In this document: in pieces, positions 1-8,001 of the stretch
Numbering within the stretch: position 1 is the first letter of the stretch
Layout of the letters: every line of letters starts with the position of its first letter
From: Nocardioides ganghwensis
Lineage (GTDB): Bacteria; Actinomycetota; Actinomycetes; Propionibacteriales; Nocardioidaceae
Assembly (NCBI RefSeq): GCF_014779655.1
Contig: NZ_JACXYX010000009.1
Coordinates: forward strand, 124,001 to 188,000
Length of the DNA stretch: 64,000 bases
Direction: 5' to 3'
The notes under the pieces: model-generated
The model's input: the letters and a program-made list of their open reading frames with translations, nothing else
Told to the model about the DNA's origin: nothing
Databases searched by the model: none
Made by a program: the position numbers and the translations under genes

Positions 1-1124
1 GTCATCCACTCGTCGTCGACCACGCACACCTTGGCGTGGACGTAGACCGGCGTGCCCGCGGCGTTGTGCAGGTCGAACATCGCGAAGCGGTCGCCGCCGG
101 CCTCCTTGAGCCGCTCCCACGCGATGCGCTGCCCGTGCTTCATCGGCGGACCGGCGACCCTGCCGTCCTCCTCGGGGAAGCGCGGCACGACGGCGATGAC
201 CTGGAGGCCGGGCTCGCGGCGCAGCGCGTCGGCGAGGGTCGCGGCGACGACGTCGGACCAGAAGTACTGGTCCTCCACGTAGACCAGCCGCCGGGCGCGG
301 TCGAAGGCCCGCGAGTACGCCCGCGCGATCGACCGCTCGCCGTCTGGCGCGAACGGGTAGCGGGGCCGCTTGAACGGGTAGGTGCGCAGGATCTGGACCT
401 GGTGCCGGCCGGCAGGGGGCGGGGGGTCCCACCGCTCGGGCAGCCGCTCGGGGCGGCGCGGCATCCGGGCGATCCGGTGAGCGGCGGCGCGGTACGGGTT
501 GCGGTGGTCGAGCGGCGTCGGGTCGTCCCACCGCTCGGCGAAGGTGTCGAGCACATGGGCGACCGCCGGCCCGCGGATCTCGGCCATCGCGTCGTGCCAG
601 GGCGGAGCGTCGCCGTAGTGGTCGTCGAGCGGCGCCGCCTGCGGGTCACCGGCGTGCGTGGCGTCGTCGCGCCGGCTGTAGCAGAGGTCGATCCCGCCGA
701 CGAAGGCCACGTCCTCCTCGGGCTTGCCCCTGCGGCGCACGACGAACAGCTTCTGGTGGTGCGAGCCGCCCTTGCGCACCCGCTCGTCGAGGAGCGCCTC
801 GCCGCCGCACTCGTTGATGATCCGGCCGAGGTGGCTGTTCTCCTCGCTGTTGAGGCGTCCCGGGTGCGAGCGCCACATCAGGGCCCGCACCTCGACGTCG
901 CGCGCCGCCGCGGCCCTCAGCAGCTCGGCGACGGTCGGCCCGTCCTCGGTGAGCCGCTCGTCGGAGTCGCCGCGCCAGTCGGTGAAGAAGATCCGGTCTC
1001 CGGCCCCCGTCGCCTCCACCAGCTCGACCAGCCGGGCGAAGTAGGCGGCGCCGTGCACCCGCGGGACCACCAGGTTGCCGCTGGTCCAGGGCCGCTCCGT
1101 CTCCGGCAGGAACCACTCGCTCAC
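1..1124 (-). CDS. Phospholipase D-like phosphodiesterase (partial, C-terminus off window)
   Basis: The minus-strand frame is open from the GTG at 1124 past the window edge. It holds a first HKD-like motif (HHQKLFVVRR, about 760-730), then FVGGIDL, and a second HKD motif (HAKVCVVDDEWM) at the left edge. Two HKD half-sites define the PLD superfamily of phosphatidyltransferases and phosphodiesterases (cardiolipin/phosphatidylserine synthase type); His attacks the phosphodiester. No signal peptide or membrane segment is visible in the part present. The GTG start (SEWFLPETERPW) has only a weak ribosome site, but no ATG lies upstream in frame. Substrate unknown. Divergent from the small gene that follows. 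Confidence 0.85.
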   Translation of the reverse strand, partial: MSEWFLPETERPWTSGNLVVPRVHGAAYFARLVELVEATGAGDRIFFTDWRGDSDERLTEDGPTVAELLRAAAARDVEVRALMWRSHPGRLNSEENSHLGRIINECGGEALLDERVRKGGSHHQKLFVVRRRGKPEEDVAFVGGIDLCYSRRDDATHAGDPQAAPLDDHYGDAPPWHDAMAEIRGPAVAHVLDTFAERWDDPTPLDHRNPYRAAAHRIARMPRRPERLPERWDPPPPAGRHQVQILRTYPFKRPRYPFAPDGERSIARAYSRAFDRARRLVYVEDQYFWSDVVAATLADALRREPGLQVIAVVPRFPEEDGRVAGPPMKHGQRIAWERLKEAGGDRFAMFDLHNAAGTPVYVHAKVCVVDDEWM

Positions 1125-1153
1125 CCGCCCACGCTCGCACCCGAGCAGCCCGC

Positions 1154-1420
1154 ATGTCGACGGTGTGCCACCCTCAGGGAGTGGCTGGAACCCGTGCCCT
1201 CACCACCGACACGCTCGGTGCGTGGCTGTTCAAGGCCACCGGCTCGGAACCCTCGACGCAGGCGCACCTGCGGGCCGGCTTCGCCGACGCGGAGTCGTGG
1301 TGCGTGCGACCGACCTACCGCACCGACCCGGTGGACGCCGGCAGCAACCCGTCGTACGTCACCCGCGACCAGCTGCGCGTGCTGGCGCTCCTCTGCCCGG
1401 AGCTGGCCGAGCAGGCGTGA
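1154..1420 (+). CDS. Small hypothetical protein, faintly EVE-like N-terminus
   Basis: An 88-residue frame with coding-like composition between the PLD gene and nirB. The stretch GAWLFKATGSE followed by SWCVRPTYRTDPVDAG recalls the opening strand-helix-strand of EVE/PUA-like modified-base readers. The rest of that fold (about 130-150 residues) is absent, so it is either a different family or a truncated remnant. The start is uncertain: ATG at 1154 is used, and the conserved-looking part begins about 20 residues later. I cannot assign a function. Confidence 0.4.
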   Translation: MSTVCHPQGVAGTRALTTDTLGAWLFKATGSEPSTQAHLRAGFADAESWCVRPTYRTDPVDAGSNPSYVTRDQLRVLALLCPELAEQA

Positions 1421-1496
1421 GGTCGTGCCGGCCAGTTTTCACGCCCGAAACATTCCGGGAAGCCGCAGACAACATCCGCTTCCTACCGTCATCGGC

Positions 1497-4082
1497 ATGG
1501 CTACAGGCAAGCGTCAGCGGATCGTCGTCGTCGGGCACGGCATGGTGGGCCACCGGTTCGCCCAGGCCGCCGTCGAGCGCGGTCTCACCGAGACCCACGA
1601 CCTCCTGGTCTTCGGCGAGGAGCCGCGGGAGGCGTACGACCGGGTCGCCCTCACCAGCTGGTTCGGCCAGGGCTCCGACGCGCTGTCCCTGCTGCCCGGC
1701 GGTGCGTACGACGACCCGCGGGTGCGGCTGGTCCTCGACAGCGTGGTGACGGAGGTCGACCGGGTCGCGCAGACCGTCACCGTCGTCTCCCCGCCGTCGG
1801 CGGTGCCCGACCTGCTGTCGAACCCGGGTGCCGTCACCGTGCACGAGTACGACGTCCTGGTGCTGGCCACCGGCGCGGCGCCGTTCGTCCCGCCGGTCGA
1901 GGGCCGTGGCAAGGACGGCTGCTTCGTCTACCGCACGATCGAGGACCTCGAGGCCATCAAGGCCGCCAGCGAGAGCGCGACCAGCGGTGTCGTCATCGGC
2001 GGCGGGCTCCTCGGCCTGGAGGCGGCCAACGCGCTCGTGCAGCTCGGGCTCGACACCCACGTCGTCGAGATGGCCCCCCGGCTGATGCCGGTCCAGCTCG
2101 ACGGCGCCGCGGGCTCCACGCTCGTGCGGCACATCGAGAAGCTCGGGGTGAAGGTCCACACCGGTGTCCTCACCGAGGAGATCGAAGGGGGCGAGGCGGT
2201 CACCGGCCTGCGTGTGAGGCAGGCCGGCACCGACGAGGGCGCCCCGACGGACGTGATTGAGACGCAGGTCGTCGTGTTCTCCGCCGGCATCCGCCCCCGC
2301 GACGCGCTGGCCCGCGAGTGCGACCTCGAGGTGGCCCCGCGCGGCGGCGTGCTGGTCGACGAGCAGTGCCGCAGCGCCGACCCCCGCATCTTCGCGATCG
2401 GCGAGTGCGCGGCACCGGGCGGCACGATGTACGGCCTGGTCGCGCCGGGCTACACCATGGCCGAGGTCGTCGTCGACGCCCTCCTCGACGGGCCCGGCGC
2501 CTTCACCGGCGCCGACATGTCCACCAAGCTCAAGCTCCTCGGCGTCGACGTGGCGAGCTTCGGTGACGCGTTCGCGACGACTGACGGCGCGCTCGAGCTG
2601 ACCTACTCCGACGCCGTGGCCGGCGTCTACAAGAAGCTGGTGGTGAGCGAGGACGGGACCCGGCTCCTCGGCGGGATCCTCGTCGGCGACGCGTCGGCGT
2701 ACGGGGTGCTGCGACCGATGGTCAGCAGCGGGATGGCGCTGCCCGACAACCCCGAGCAGCTCATCCTCCCGGCCTCCAGCGGCGTGCAGATCGGCATGCC
2801 CGACGAGGCGCAGGTCTGCTCGTGCAACGACGTGACGAAGGCCGACATCCTCCACGCGCTGACGGACGAGGCCTGCGAGAGCGTCGCCGACGTCAAGCAG
2901 TGCACGCGGGCCGGGTCGACCTGCGGGTCGTGCGTCTCGACGGTCAAGAACATCATCGAGGACCACTTCGCCAGCGTCGGCAAGGTCGTCGACAAGGGCC
3001 TGTGCGAGCACTTCCGGCTCACCCGGCAGGAGCTCTTCGACGTCGTCGCGGTGCACGGCTACCGGCGCTTCGACGACATCGTCGAGGCCCACGGCACCGG
3101 CCGCGGCTGCGACATCTGCAAGCCCGCGATCGCCAGCATCCTGGCCAGCCAGACCAGCACCCACATCCTGGAGCCCGTGACCGCCGAGCTGCAGGACACC
3201 AACGACAAGTACCTCGGCAACATCCAGCGCAACGGCACCTACTCCGTCGTCCCGCGCATCCCCGGCGGCGAGATCACCCCCGAGAAGCTCATCGTCATCG
3301 GCGAGGTGGCGCGCGACTTCGGGCTCTACACCAAGATCACCGGCGGTCAGCGGATCGACCTCTTCGGTGCCCGGATGGAGCAGCTGCCGGTGATCTGGAG
3401 GCGGCTCGTCGACGCCGGCTTCGAGTCCGGGCACGCCTACGGCAAGTCGCTGCGCACCGTGAAGTCGTGCGTCGGCTCGACCTGGTGCCGCTACGGCGTC
3501 CAGGACTCGGTCGGCCTCGCGATCGCGCTGGAGCTGCGCTACCGCGGCCTGCGCAGCCCCCACAAGCTCAAGGGCGGCGTCAGCGGGTGCGCGCGCGAGT
3601 GCGCGGAGGCGCGCGGCAAGGACTTCGGCGTCATCGCGACCGAGAAGGGGTGGAACCTCTACGTCGGCGGCAACGGTGGTGCGACCCCGGCCCACGCCCG
3701 GCTGCTCGCCGGCGACCTCGACACCGCCACGCTGGTGGCCTACCTCGACCGCTTCCTCATGTACTACATCCGCACCGCCGACCGGCTCCAGCGCACGTCG
3801 ACCTGGATCGAGCAGCTCGAGGGCGGGCTCGACCGGGTGCGTGAGGTCGTCGTCGAGGACTCCCTCGGCCTCGGTGCCGAGTTGGAGGCCGAGATGGCAC
3901 GACACGTCGGCGGCTACGAGGACGAGTGGCGCGCGACGCTGGAGGACCCGGCCAAGCTCGAGCGCTTCGTGTCCTTCGTGAACGCGCCCGGCACCCCCGA
4001 CCCGTCGATCGCCTTCACCACGGAGCGCGACCAGATCCAGCCCATCGCCCCGGCCCTGATCCCGGTCGGAGCGCCCGCATGA
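1497..4082 (+). CDS. nirB: Assimilatory nitrite reductase [NAD(P)H], large subunit
   Basis: 861 residues. Reduces nitrite to ammonium with NAD(P)H in the cytoplasm. Domains in order: FAD/NAD(P)-binding reductase (IVVVGHGMVG near residue 8; VVIGGGLLGLEAA); BFD-like [2Fe-2S] module with CSCND at 441 and CTRAGSTCGSC; a second BFD-like patch (GRGCDICKP); nitrite/sulfite reductase ferredoxin-like and siroheme domains, with cysteines at 658 and 664 (CVGSTWC) and 698 and 702 (CARECAEA) for the 4Fe-4S/siroheme centre. Length is normal for NirB. The frame is open far upstream, but homology begins at ATG 1497 (MATGKRQRIVVVGHG), so the upstream extension is not real. Overlaps nirD by 4 bases. Confidence 0.96.
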   Translation: MATGKRQRIVVVGHGMVGHRFAQAAVERGLTETHDLLVFGEEPREAYDRVALTSWFGQGSDALSLLPGGAYDDPRVRLVLDSVVTEVDRVAQTVTVVSPPSAVPDLLSNPGAVTVHEYDVLVLATGAAPFVPPVEGRGKDGCFVYRTIEDLEAIKAASESATSGVVIGGGLLGLEAANALVQLGLDTHVVEMAPRLMPVQLDGAAGSTLVRHIEKLGVKVHTGVLTEEIEGGEAVTGLRVRQAGTDEGAPTDVIETQVVVFSAGIRPRDALARECDLEVAPRGGVLVDEQCRSADPRIFAIGECAAPGGTMYGLVAPGYTMAEVVVDALLDGPGAFTGADMSTKLKLLGVDVASFGDAFATTDGALELTYSDAVAGVYKKLVVSEDGTRLLGGILVGDASAYGVLRPMVSSGMALPDNPEQLILPASSGVQIGMPDEAQVCSCNDVTKADILHALTDEACESVADVKQCTRAGSTCGSCVSTVKNIIEDHFASVGKVVDKGLCEHFRLTRQELFDVVAVHGYRRFDDIVEAHGTGRGCDICKPAIASILASQTSTHILEPVTAELQDTNDKYLGNIQRNGTYSVVPRIPGGEITPEKLIVIGEVARDFGLYTKITGGQRIDLFGARMEQLPVIWRRLVDAGFESGHAYGKSLRTVKSCVGSTWCRYGVQDSVGLAIALELRYRGLRSPHKLKGGVSGCARECAEARGKDFGVIATEKGWNLYVGGNGGATPAHARLLAGDLDTATLVAYLDRFLMYYIRTADRLQRTSTWIEQLEGGLDRVREVVVEDSLGLGAELEAEMARHVGGYEDEWRATLEDPAKLERFVSFVNAPGTPDPSIAFTTERDQIQPIAPALIPVGAPA

Positions 4083-4477
4083 GCACCGTCACCGACTCCA
4101 CTCCCGATGCCATGACCCCGGACTCCATGACCCCGGACTCCATGACCCCGGACTCCATGACCCCCGTCTGCGCCGTCGAGGCGATCCCGCTGGAGGGCGG
4201 GGTGGCGGCGCTCGTCGGCGGGGCGGCGGTCGCGGTCTTCCGGACGTACGACGGCTCGGTGTTCGCGATCGGCAACGTCGACCCGTTCAGCGGGGCCTCG
4301 GTGCTCTCGCGAGGGATCGTGGGCAACCGCGGCGACGCTCCCGTGGTGAGCTCACCGATGTACAAGCAGGCCTTCGACCTCCGCACGGGCCAGTGCCTCG
4401 ACGACGACAGCGTGCGGGTGCCGGCGTACGCCGTCTCGGTCGTCGACGGCGTCGTGCACGTCGGGGGCGTCACGTGA
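4079..4477 (+). CDS. nirD: Nitrite reductase small subunit
   Basis: 132 residues, overlapping nirB through ATGA. The body (CAVEAIPLEGGVAALVGG..., SVFAIGNVDPFSGA, VSSPMYKQAFDLRTGQCLDD) is the Rieske-like NirD fold, which supports the large subunit. As is usual for NirD, the cysteine/histidine pairs that hold a Rieske cluster are missing. The first about 30 residues are not family sequence: they are a run of MTPDS pentapeptides encoded by an in-frame tandem repeat with an ATG in every unit, so translation could begin at several points. Confidence 0.93.
   Translation: MSTVTDSTPDAMTPDSMTPDSMTPDSMTPVCAVEAIPLEGGVAALVGGAAVAVFRTYDGSVFAIGNVDPFSGASVLSRGIVGNRGDAPVVSSPMYKQAFDLRTGQCLDDDSVRVPAYAVSVVDGVVHVGGVT
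4112..4165 (+). repeat. 15-bp tandem repeat in the 5' end of nirD
   Basis: Three perfect copies of atgaccccggactcc (4112-4126, 4127-4141, 4142-4156) and a partial fourth (from 4157). Each unit encodes MTPDS and carries its own ATG, so gain or loss of units keeps the nirD frame. Confidence 0.95.
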
Positions 4478-5586
4478 GCGCCCGCCCGCTCGAGGGCTTC
4501 CGGATCGGGGTCACCGCTGCTCGCAAGGCCGAGGAGCAGGTGGCCCTGCTGGAGCGTCGCGGTGCCACGGTCGAGTGGGCCGCGGCGCTGTCGCTCGAGC
4601 CCAACCACGTCGACCTCGCCGAGCTGCTCGCCGCGACCAAGGAGGTGCTGGTCGGCCCGGTCGACCTGTTCCTGGCGACCACGGGCATCGGCATGAAGAC
4701 CTGGCTGTCGGCGGCGTCCGAGGCGGGGCTGTACGACGAGCTGGTCGCCGCGCTCGGCGCCGCGGAGATCCTCGCGCGCGGCCCGAAGAGCGTCGGCGTG
4801 CTGCGAGCCAACGGGCTGCGCGAGCTGTGGGCGCCGGAGTCGGAGTGCTTCGAGGACGTCCTCGCCCACCTGCGCGGCCGCGACCTCACCGGCAAGCGGA
4901 TCGTCGTGCAGGAGCACGGCCAGTCGCTGTCGATGGCCGCGCACGCCCTGCGGCGGCAGGGGGCCTCGGTGGTCACAGTGCCGATCTACCGCGTCGCCTC
5001 GGCGGACGACCCGTCGCCCATGTTCCACATGATCGACCTCATCGCCGACCGCGAGCTCGACGCCGTCACCTTCACCTCCGCGCCGGCCGTCGGCGCGCTG
5101 ATGGAGGCGGCGTACTCCGTCGGTCGCCGCGACGACGTGGTCTCCGCCTTCCAGTCCGACGTCGTCGCCTCCTGCGTGGGACCGGTCACCGCGGCGGCCT
5201 TCGAGATGTGGGGCGTCCCGACGATCGTCCCCGAGCGCTCGCGCCTCGCCGGGATGGTCAAGCAGCTCGAGACCGAGCTGCCGACGCGGCGCGACGGGGT
5301 CGACGTACGCCTCGCGGACGGGCAGACCCTCATCGTGCACTCCGACTCGCTGCTCCTCGACGGCGTACCGGTCGAGCTGTCACCCGCGCCGCTGTCCGTG
5401 CTCCTCGCCCTGCTCGTCAACCCCGGTCACGTCGTCTCGCGGCGCGCCCTCCTGGCTGCGCTGCCCTCCGGCCAGGCCGGGTCCGAGCACGCGGTGGAGA
5501 TGGCGGTCGCGCGGCTGCGGGCGGCGATCGGGACCAAGGCGGTGCTCACGGTGGTGAAGCGGGGGTACCGGCTGGCGGTGGGGTGA
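4474..5586 (+). CDS. HemD-like uroporphyrinogen-III synthase domain fused to winged-helix DNA-binding domain
   Basis: 370 residues from GTG 4474, overlapping the nirD stop (GTGA). Residues about 1-265 match the uroporphyrinogen-III synthase (HemD/COG1587) fold, including a TSAPAVGALMEAA-like segment. Residues about 275-370 are an OmpR/PhoB-type winged helix (VELSPAPLSVLLALL, SRRALLAAL, VEMAVARLRAAIG, VVKRGYRLAV). This fusion is common beside assimilatory nitrite/nitrate genes in actinobacteria, for example the M. tuberculosis Rv0260c type, and is thought to act as a transcription regulator. A link to siroheme, the NirB cofactor, is plausible from both the domain and the operon. Whether the enzyme domain is active is unknown. 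Confidence 0.88.
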   Translation: MSARPLEGFRIGVTAARKAEEQVALLERRGATVEWAAALSLEPNHVDLAELLAATKEVLVGPVDLFLATTGIGMKTWLSAASEAGLYDELVAALGAAEILARGPKSVGVLRANGLRELWAPESECFEDVLAHLRGRDLTGKRIVVQEHGQSLSMAAHALRRQGASVVTVPIYRVASADDPSPMFHMIDLIADRELDAVTFTSAPAVGALMEAAYSVGRRDDVVSAFQSDVVASCVGPVTAAAFEMWGVPTIVPERSRLAGMVKQLETELPTRRDGVDVRLADGQTLIVHSDSLLLDGVPVELSPAPLSVLLALLVNPGHVVSRRALLAALPSGQAGSEHAVEMAVARLRAAIGTKAVLTVVKRGYRLAVG

Positions 5587-5914
5587 GCGTCGCCGGGCAT
5601 GGACGGCGGGGACCGGACCGGGTCGGGCCACAGCCCCGTCAGGGGTGAACACCATGCAGGCAGTTCGCAAGCTCCCGGCGACCGACTGAGCGTGGCGCCT
5701 GAGGGTCGGACGCGTGAACTGCCGACATGGTGCACCTGTCAGCGCGGCACAGCGGCGGCCCAACGTAGGCAGTTCGCGGCAGGAGCGGTTGGGCTGAGCG
5801 TGGCCCACGCGGCGACCGGTCCGAACTGCCTGGGTTGGTGGCAGTCCAGCCCAGGGTGCGATGCTCCCGCCAACGTCTGGGAATCGAGCCGCTGACGGCA
5901 GGAGAGGAGCTCAC
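5587..5914. other. Intergenic region with duplicated imperfect palindrome; no gene seen
   Basis: A 328-base gap with no convincing coding frame. Its only clear structure is the repeated GGCAGTTC...GAACTGCC unit described separately. A strong ribosome site (GGAGAGGAG) lies at its right end for the small membrane protein. Confidence 0.7.
5659..5830. repeat. Two copies of a ~64-bp hairpin-forming unit
   Basis: Copy 1 (5659-5723) and copy 2 (5768-5830) both open with GGCAGTTCGC, close with GAACTGCC, and carry CTGAGCGTGGC at nearly the same offset (5686-5696 and 5794-5804). The outer 8-bp arms are perfectly complementary. Copy 1 has a further inner stem CCGAC/GTCGG and copy 2 has GGGC/GCCC. Conserved outer stem and central motif with divergent intervening bases suggest a structured RNA or a palindromic intergenic repeat. 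Confidence 0.65.
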
Positions 5915-6058
5915 GTGAAGCGAGACCCGCTGCGGGGGCTGCTGCTCATGCTCGTCCTCATCGGCCTGATCCTGCTGCTCAATCGGGCCTCGGACTGGTG
6001 GGACGACACTTTCGGCCCGACCGGGACGGGGCCGCGGACGGTGCAGACGACCAGGTGA
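5915..6058 (+). CDS. Small single-pass membrane protein
   Basis: 47 residues from GTG 5915, preceded by a strong ribosome site (GGAGAGGAG, 5 bases of spacing). A basic N-terminus (VKRDPLRG) leads into one hydrophobic helix (LLLMLVLIGLILLL) and a short polar tail containing SDWWDDTFG. It ends a few bases before the convergent symporter gene. No family recognised. The start was chosen on the ribosome site; ATG codons lie further upstream but lack one. Confidence 0.6.
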   Translation: MKRDPLRGLLLMLVLIGLILLLNRASDWWDDTFGPTGTGPRTVQTTR

Positions 6059-6064
6059 TCCCGG

Positions 6065-7582
6065 TCAGCCCCGCTCGAGCTCGACCACCTCGGGCGTGTG
6101 CAGCCGCACCATGAACCGCCCCGCGTGGGCGGGGACCGAGGCGCGGGTCAGCCGTGAGACCACGACCATGGTGACGATCGACGCCGGCACGGACCACGCG
6201 GCCGGCTGCCCGAGCAGGGCCGACGTCCAGCCCGAGGACGCCGAGGTCGCGAGGGTCCAGGCGACGGCGACGCCCGACCCCAGCCCTCCGACCAGCAGAC
6301 CGGCGACGGCACCCGCAGGCGTCAGGCCGCGCCACCAGATGCCCAGCATCAGCAGCGGGGCGAACGTCGAGGCCGTCACGGCGAAGGCCAGGCCGACGGT
6401 CCGCGCGACCGCGACGTCCTGGGCGGGCAGCGACATCAGCAGCGGGACGACCACCGCGATCGCAGCGGCCACGCGGAAGGCCGCGACCCCGCCGAGGCGG
6501 AAGGACCCCCACCGCCGCCCCGTCACGTCCTGCGACAGCACGCCGGCCACGGCGATGGTGAGCCCCGAGCTGGTCGACAGGAACGCCGCGAACGCGCCCG
6601 CGGTCACGAGCCCGGTCAGCACGGCGCCCACCGCCCCGCCGACCATCAGGTTCGGCAGCTCGAGCACCAGCACGTCGGAGCGCCCCTCGACGAGGTCGGG
6701 TGCGTAGATGCGGCCGAGGGCGGCGTACACCGGCGGCAGGACGTAGAAGATGCCCAGCAGCGCGAGAACCGCGAGCGTCGTACGGCGGGCCGCGCGGCCG
6801 TCGGGGTTGGTGTAGAACCGCACGACGACGTGCGGCAGCCCCATCGTGCCGAGGAACGTCGCGACGATGAGGGAGTACGTCGTGTAGAGGCCGATGCCCC
6901 CGCCCGGCGAGGCGAGCGGGACCGACCACGAGCTCGGCGCGGCGGTCGTGGGGTCGGCCGCGCCGTCGGCCAGCCAGACGGCGAGCAGCACGAACACCGG
7001 GATGAGGAGGGCGGTGAGCTTGAGCCAGTACTGGAAGGCCTGCACGAAGGTGATCGAGCGCATCCCGCCCGGGCTCACCGACGCCAGCACCACCACCGCG
7101 ACCACCAGCGAGCCGGCCCACGGCGGTGCCCCGATGGTCGAGCGGAGGGTGACGCCCGCCCCCTGGAACTGCGGCAGCAGGTAGAGCCAACCGATCCCGA
7201 CGACCAGCACCGAGCAGAGCTTGCGCACGCCGCGCGAGCCGAGCCGTGCCTCGGCGAAGTCGGGGAGCGTGTACGCCCCGGAGCGCCGCAGCGGGGCGGC
7301 GACGAGGACCAGCAGGACGAGGTAGCCCGCGGTCCACCCGACGGGGTACCAGAGCATCTCCGCGCCGAAGGTCAGCAGCAGCCCGGCGACGCCGAGGAAG
7401 GAGGCGGCGGAGAGGTACTCGCCGCCGATCGCGCTCGCGTTGAGCCGGGGCCGCACGGTGCGCGAGGCCACGAAGAAGTCGCTCGTCGTGCGCGAGATCC
7501 GCAGGCCCCAGGTGCCGATGACCAGCGTGGCCAGCGACACGAGCAGGACGGCCACGAGGCCCGGCACGACGTCGGTGGTCAC
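6065..7582 (-). CDS. Sodium/solute symporter, ActP/MctC-like (SSS family)
   Basis: 505 residues with about 13 hydrophobic segments. The SSS signature region is clear: SRTVRPRLNASAIGGEYLSAASFLG, AYTLPDFAEARLGSR, WLYLLPQFQGAGVTL. Closest by pattern to acetate/monocarboxylate permeases (ActP, MctC), which import short organic acids with sodium or protons; the true substrate cannot be read from sequence. Starts at GTG 7582, overlapping the DUF485 stop (GTGA). Co-transcription with a DUF485 protein and a LytTR two-component system suggests carbon-source-responsive expression. Confidence 0.9.
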   Translation of the reverse strand: MTTDVVPGLVAVLLVSLATLVIGTWGLRISRTTSDFFVASRTVRPRLNASAIGGEYLSAASFLGVAGLLLTFGAEMLWYPVGWTAGYLVLLVLVAAPLRRSGAYTLPDFAEARLGSRGVRKLCSVLVVGIGWLYLLPQFQGAGVTLRSTIGAPPWAGSLVVAVVVLASVSPGGMRSITFVQAFQYWLKLTALLIPVFVLLAVWLADGAADPTTAAPSSWSVPLASPGGGIGLYTTYSLIVATFLGTMGLPHVVVRFYTNPDGRAARRTTLAVLALLGIFYVLPPVYAALGRIYAPDLVEGRSDVLVLELPNLMVGGAVGAVLTGLVTAGAFAAFLSTSSGLTIAVAGVLSQDVTGRRWGSFRLGGVAAFRVAAAIAVVVPLLMSLPAQDVAVARTVGLAFAVTASTFAPLLMLGIWWRGLTPAGAVAGLLVGGLGSGVAVAWTLATSASSGWTSALLGQPAAWSVPASIVTMVVVSRLTRASVPAHAGRFMVRLHTPEVVELERG

Positions 7583-8001
7583 CGCGGGTCCGCCGGGTCC
7601 CGCTCGTCCACCGACCCGACGAGGTCGGCGAAGTCGCGCTCGTGGGCCTCGGAGCGCCGGATGTAGAACCAGCCGAGCAGCACCAGCCAGGGATAGGTCA
7701 GCACGCCCAGCAGCAGCCAGGAGAGCGGCATCTGCCCGACCCGCACGTCGTCGAGCGCCGGGATCAGGTGGAACAGCAACGGCAGCATCCCCACGGTCGC
7801 GGCCAGCGCCGCGAGGACCCGTAGCGCGAGGAACAGCTGCTCGCGGAGCAGGGAGCGCATGAACACCTCACCCAGCGCGGTCTCCGCGTCGATCTCGCGG
7901 GTGCCGGCGGAGCGTACGGAGTGGGCGCGGCGCCGCGGTGGGCCGGTGACGCGTACGCGCGGGGGCGGCTGGTCGCTCACGGCGCTGCCGTCACGTCTCA
8001 C
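7579..8001 (-). CDS. DUF485 family membrane protein (symporter partner)
   Basis: Up to 140 residues with two transmembrane segments (LFLALRVLAALAATVGMLPLL; LSWLLLGVLTYPWLVLLGWFYI) followed by RRSEAHERDFADLVG, typical of DUF485 proteins encoded just upstream of ActP-type symporters. The start is ambiguous: GTG 8001 overlaps the response regulator end by 11 bases, while GTG 7980 (VSDQPPPR) would leave a 10-base gap. The N-terminal 30-40 residues are basic and poorly conserved either way. Confidence 0.82.
   Translation of the reverse strand: MRRDGSAVSDQPPPRVRVTGPPRRRAHSVRSAGTREIDAETALGEVFMRSLLREQLFLALRVLAALAATVGMLPLLFHLIPALDDVRVGQMPLSWLLLGVLTYPWLVLLGWFYIRRSEAHERDFADLVGSVDERDPADPR

Noticed and set aside
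36-1496. Long upstream extension of the nirB frame (487 extra residues)
   Set aside because: It is antisense to the phospholipase D-like gene, is Arg/Val/Pro-rich without motifs, and NirB homology begins at ATG 1497.
1430-1496. GlnR-box-like sequence (TTCAC...GAAAC) upstream of nirB
   Set aside because: The spacing between the half-sites is too short for known actinobacterial GlnR boxes, so a site cannot be claimed.
1359-3905. Long minus-strand open frame opposite nirB
   Set aside because: Shadow of high-GC codon bias; composition is His/Asp/Gly/Val-rich with no domain, while the plus strand encodes a complete NirB.
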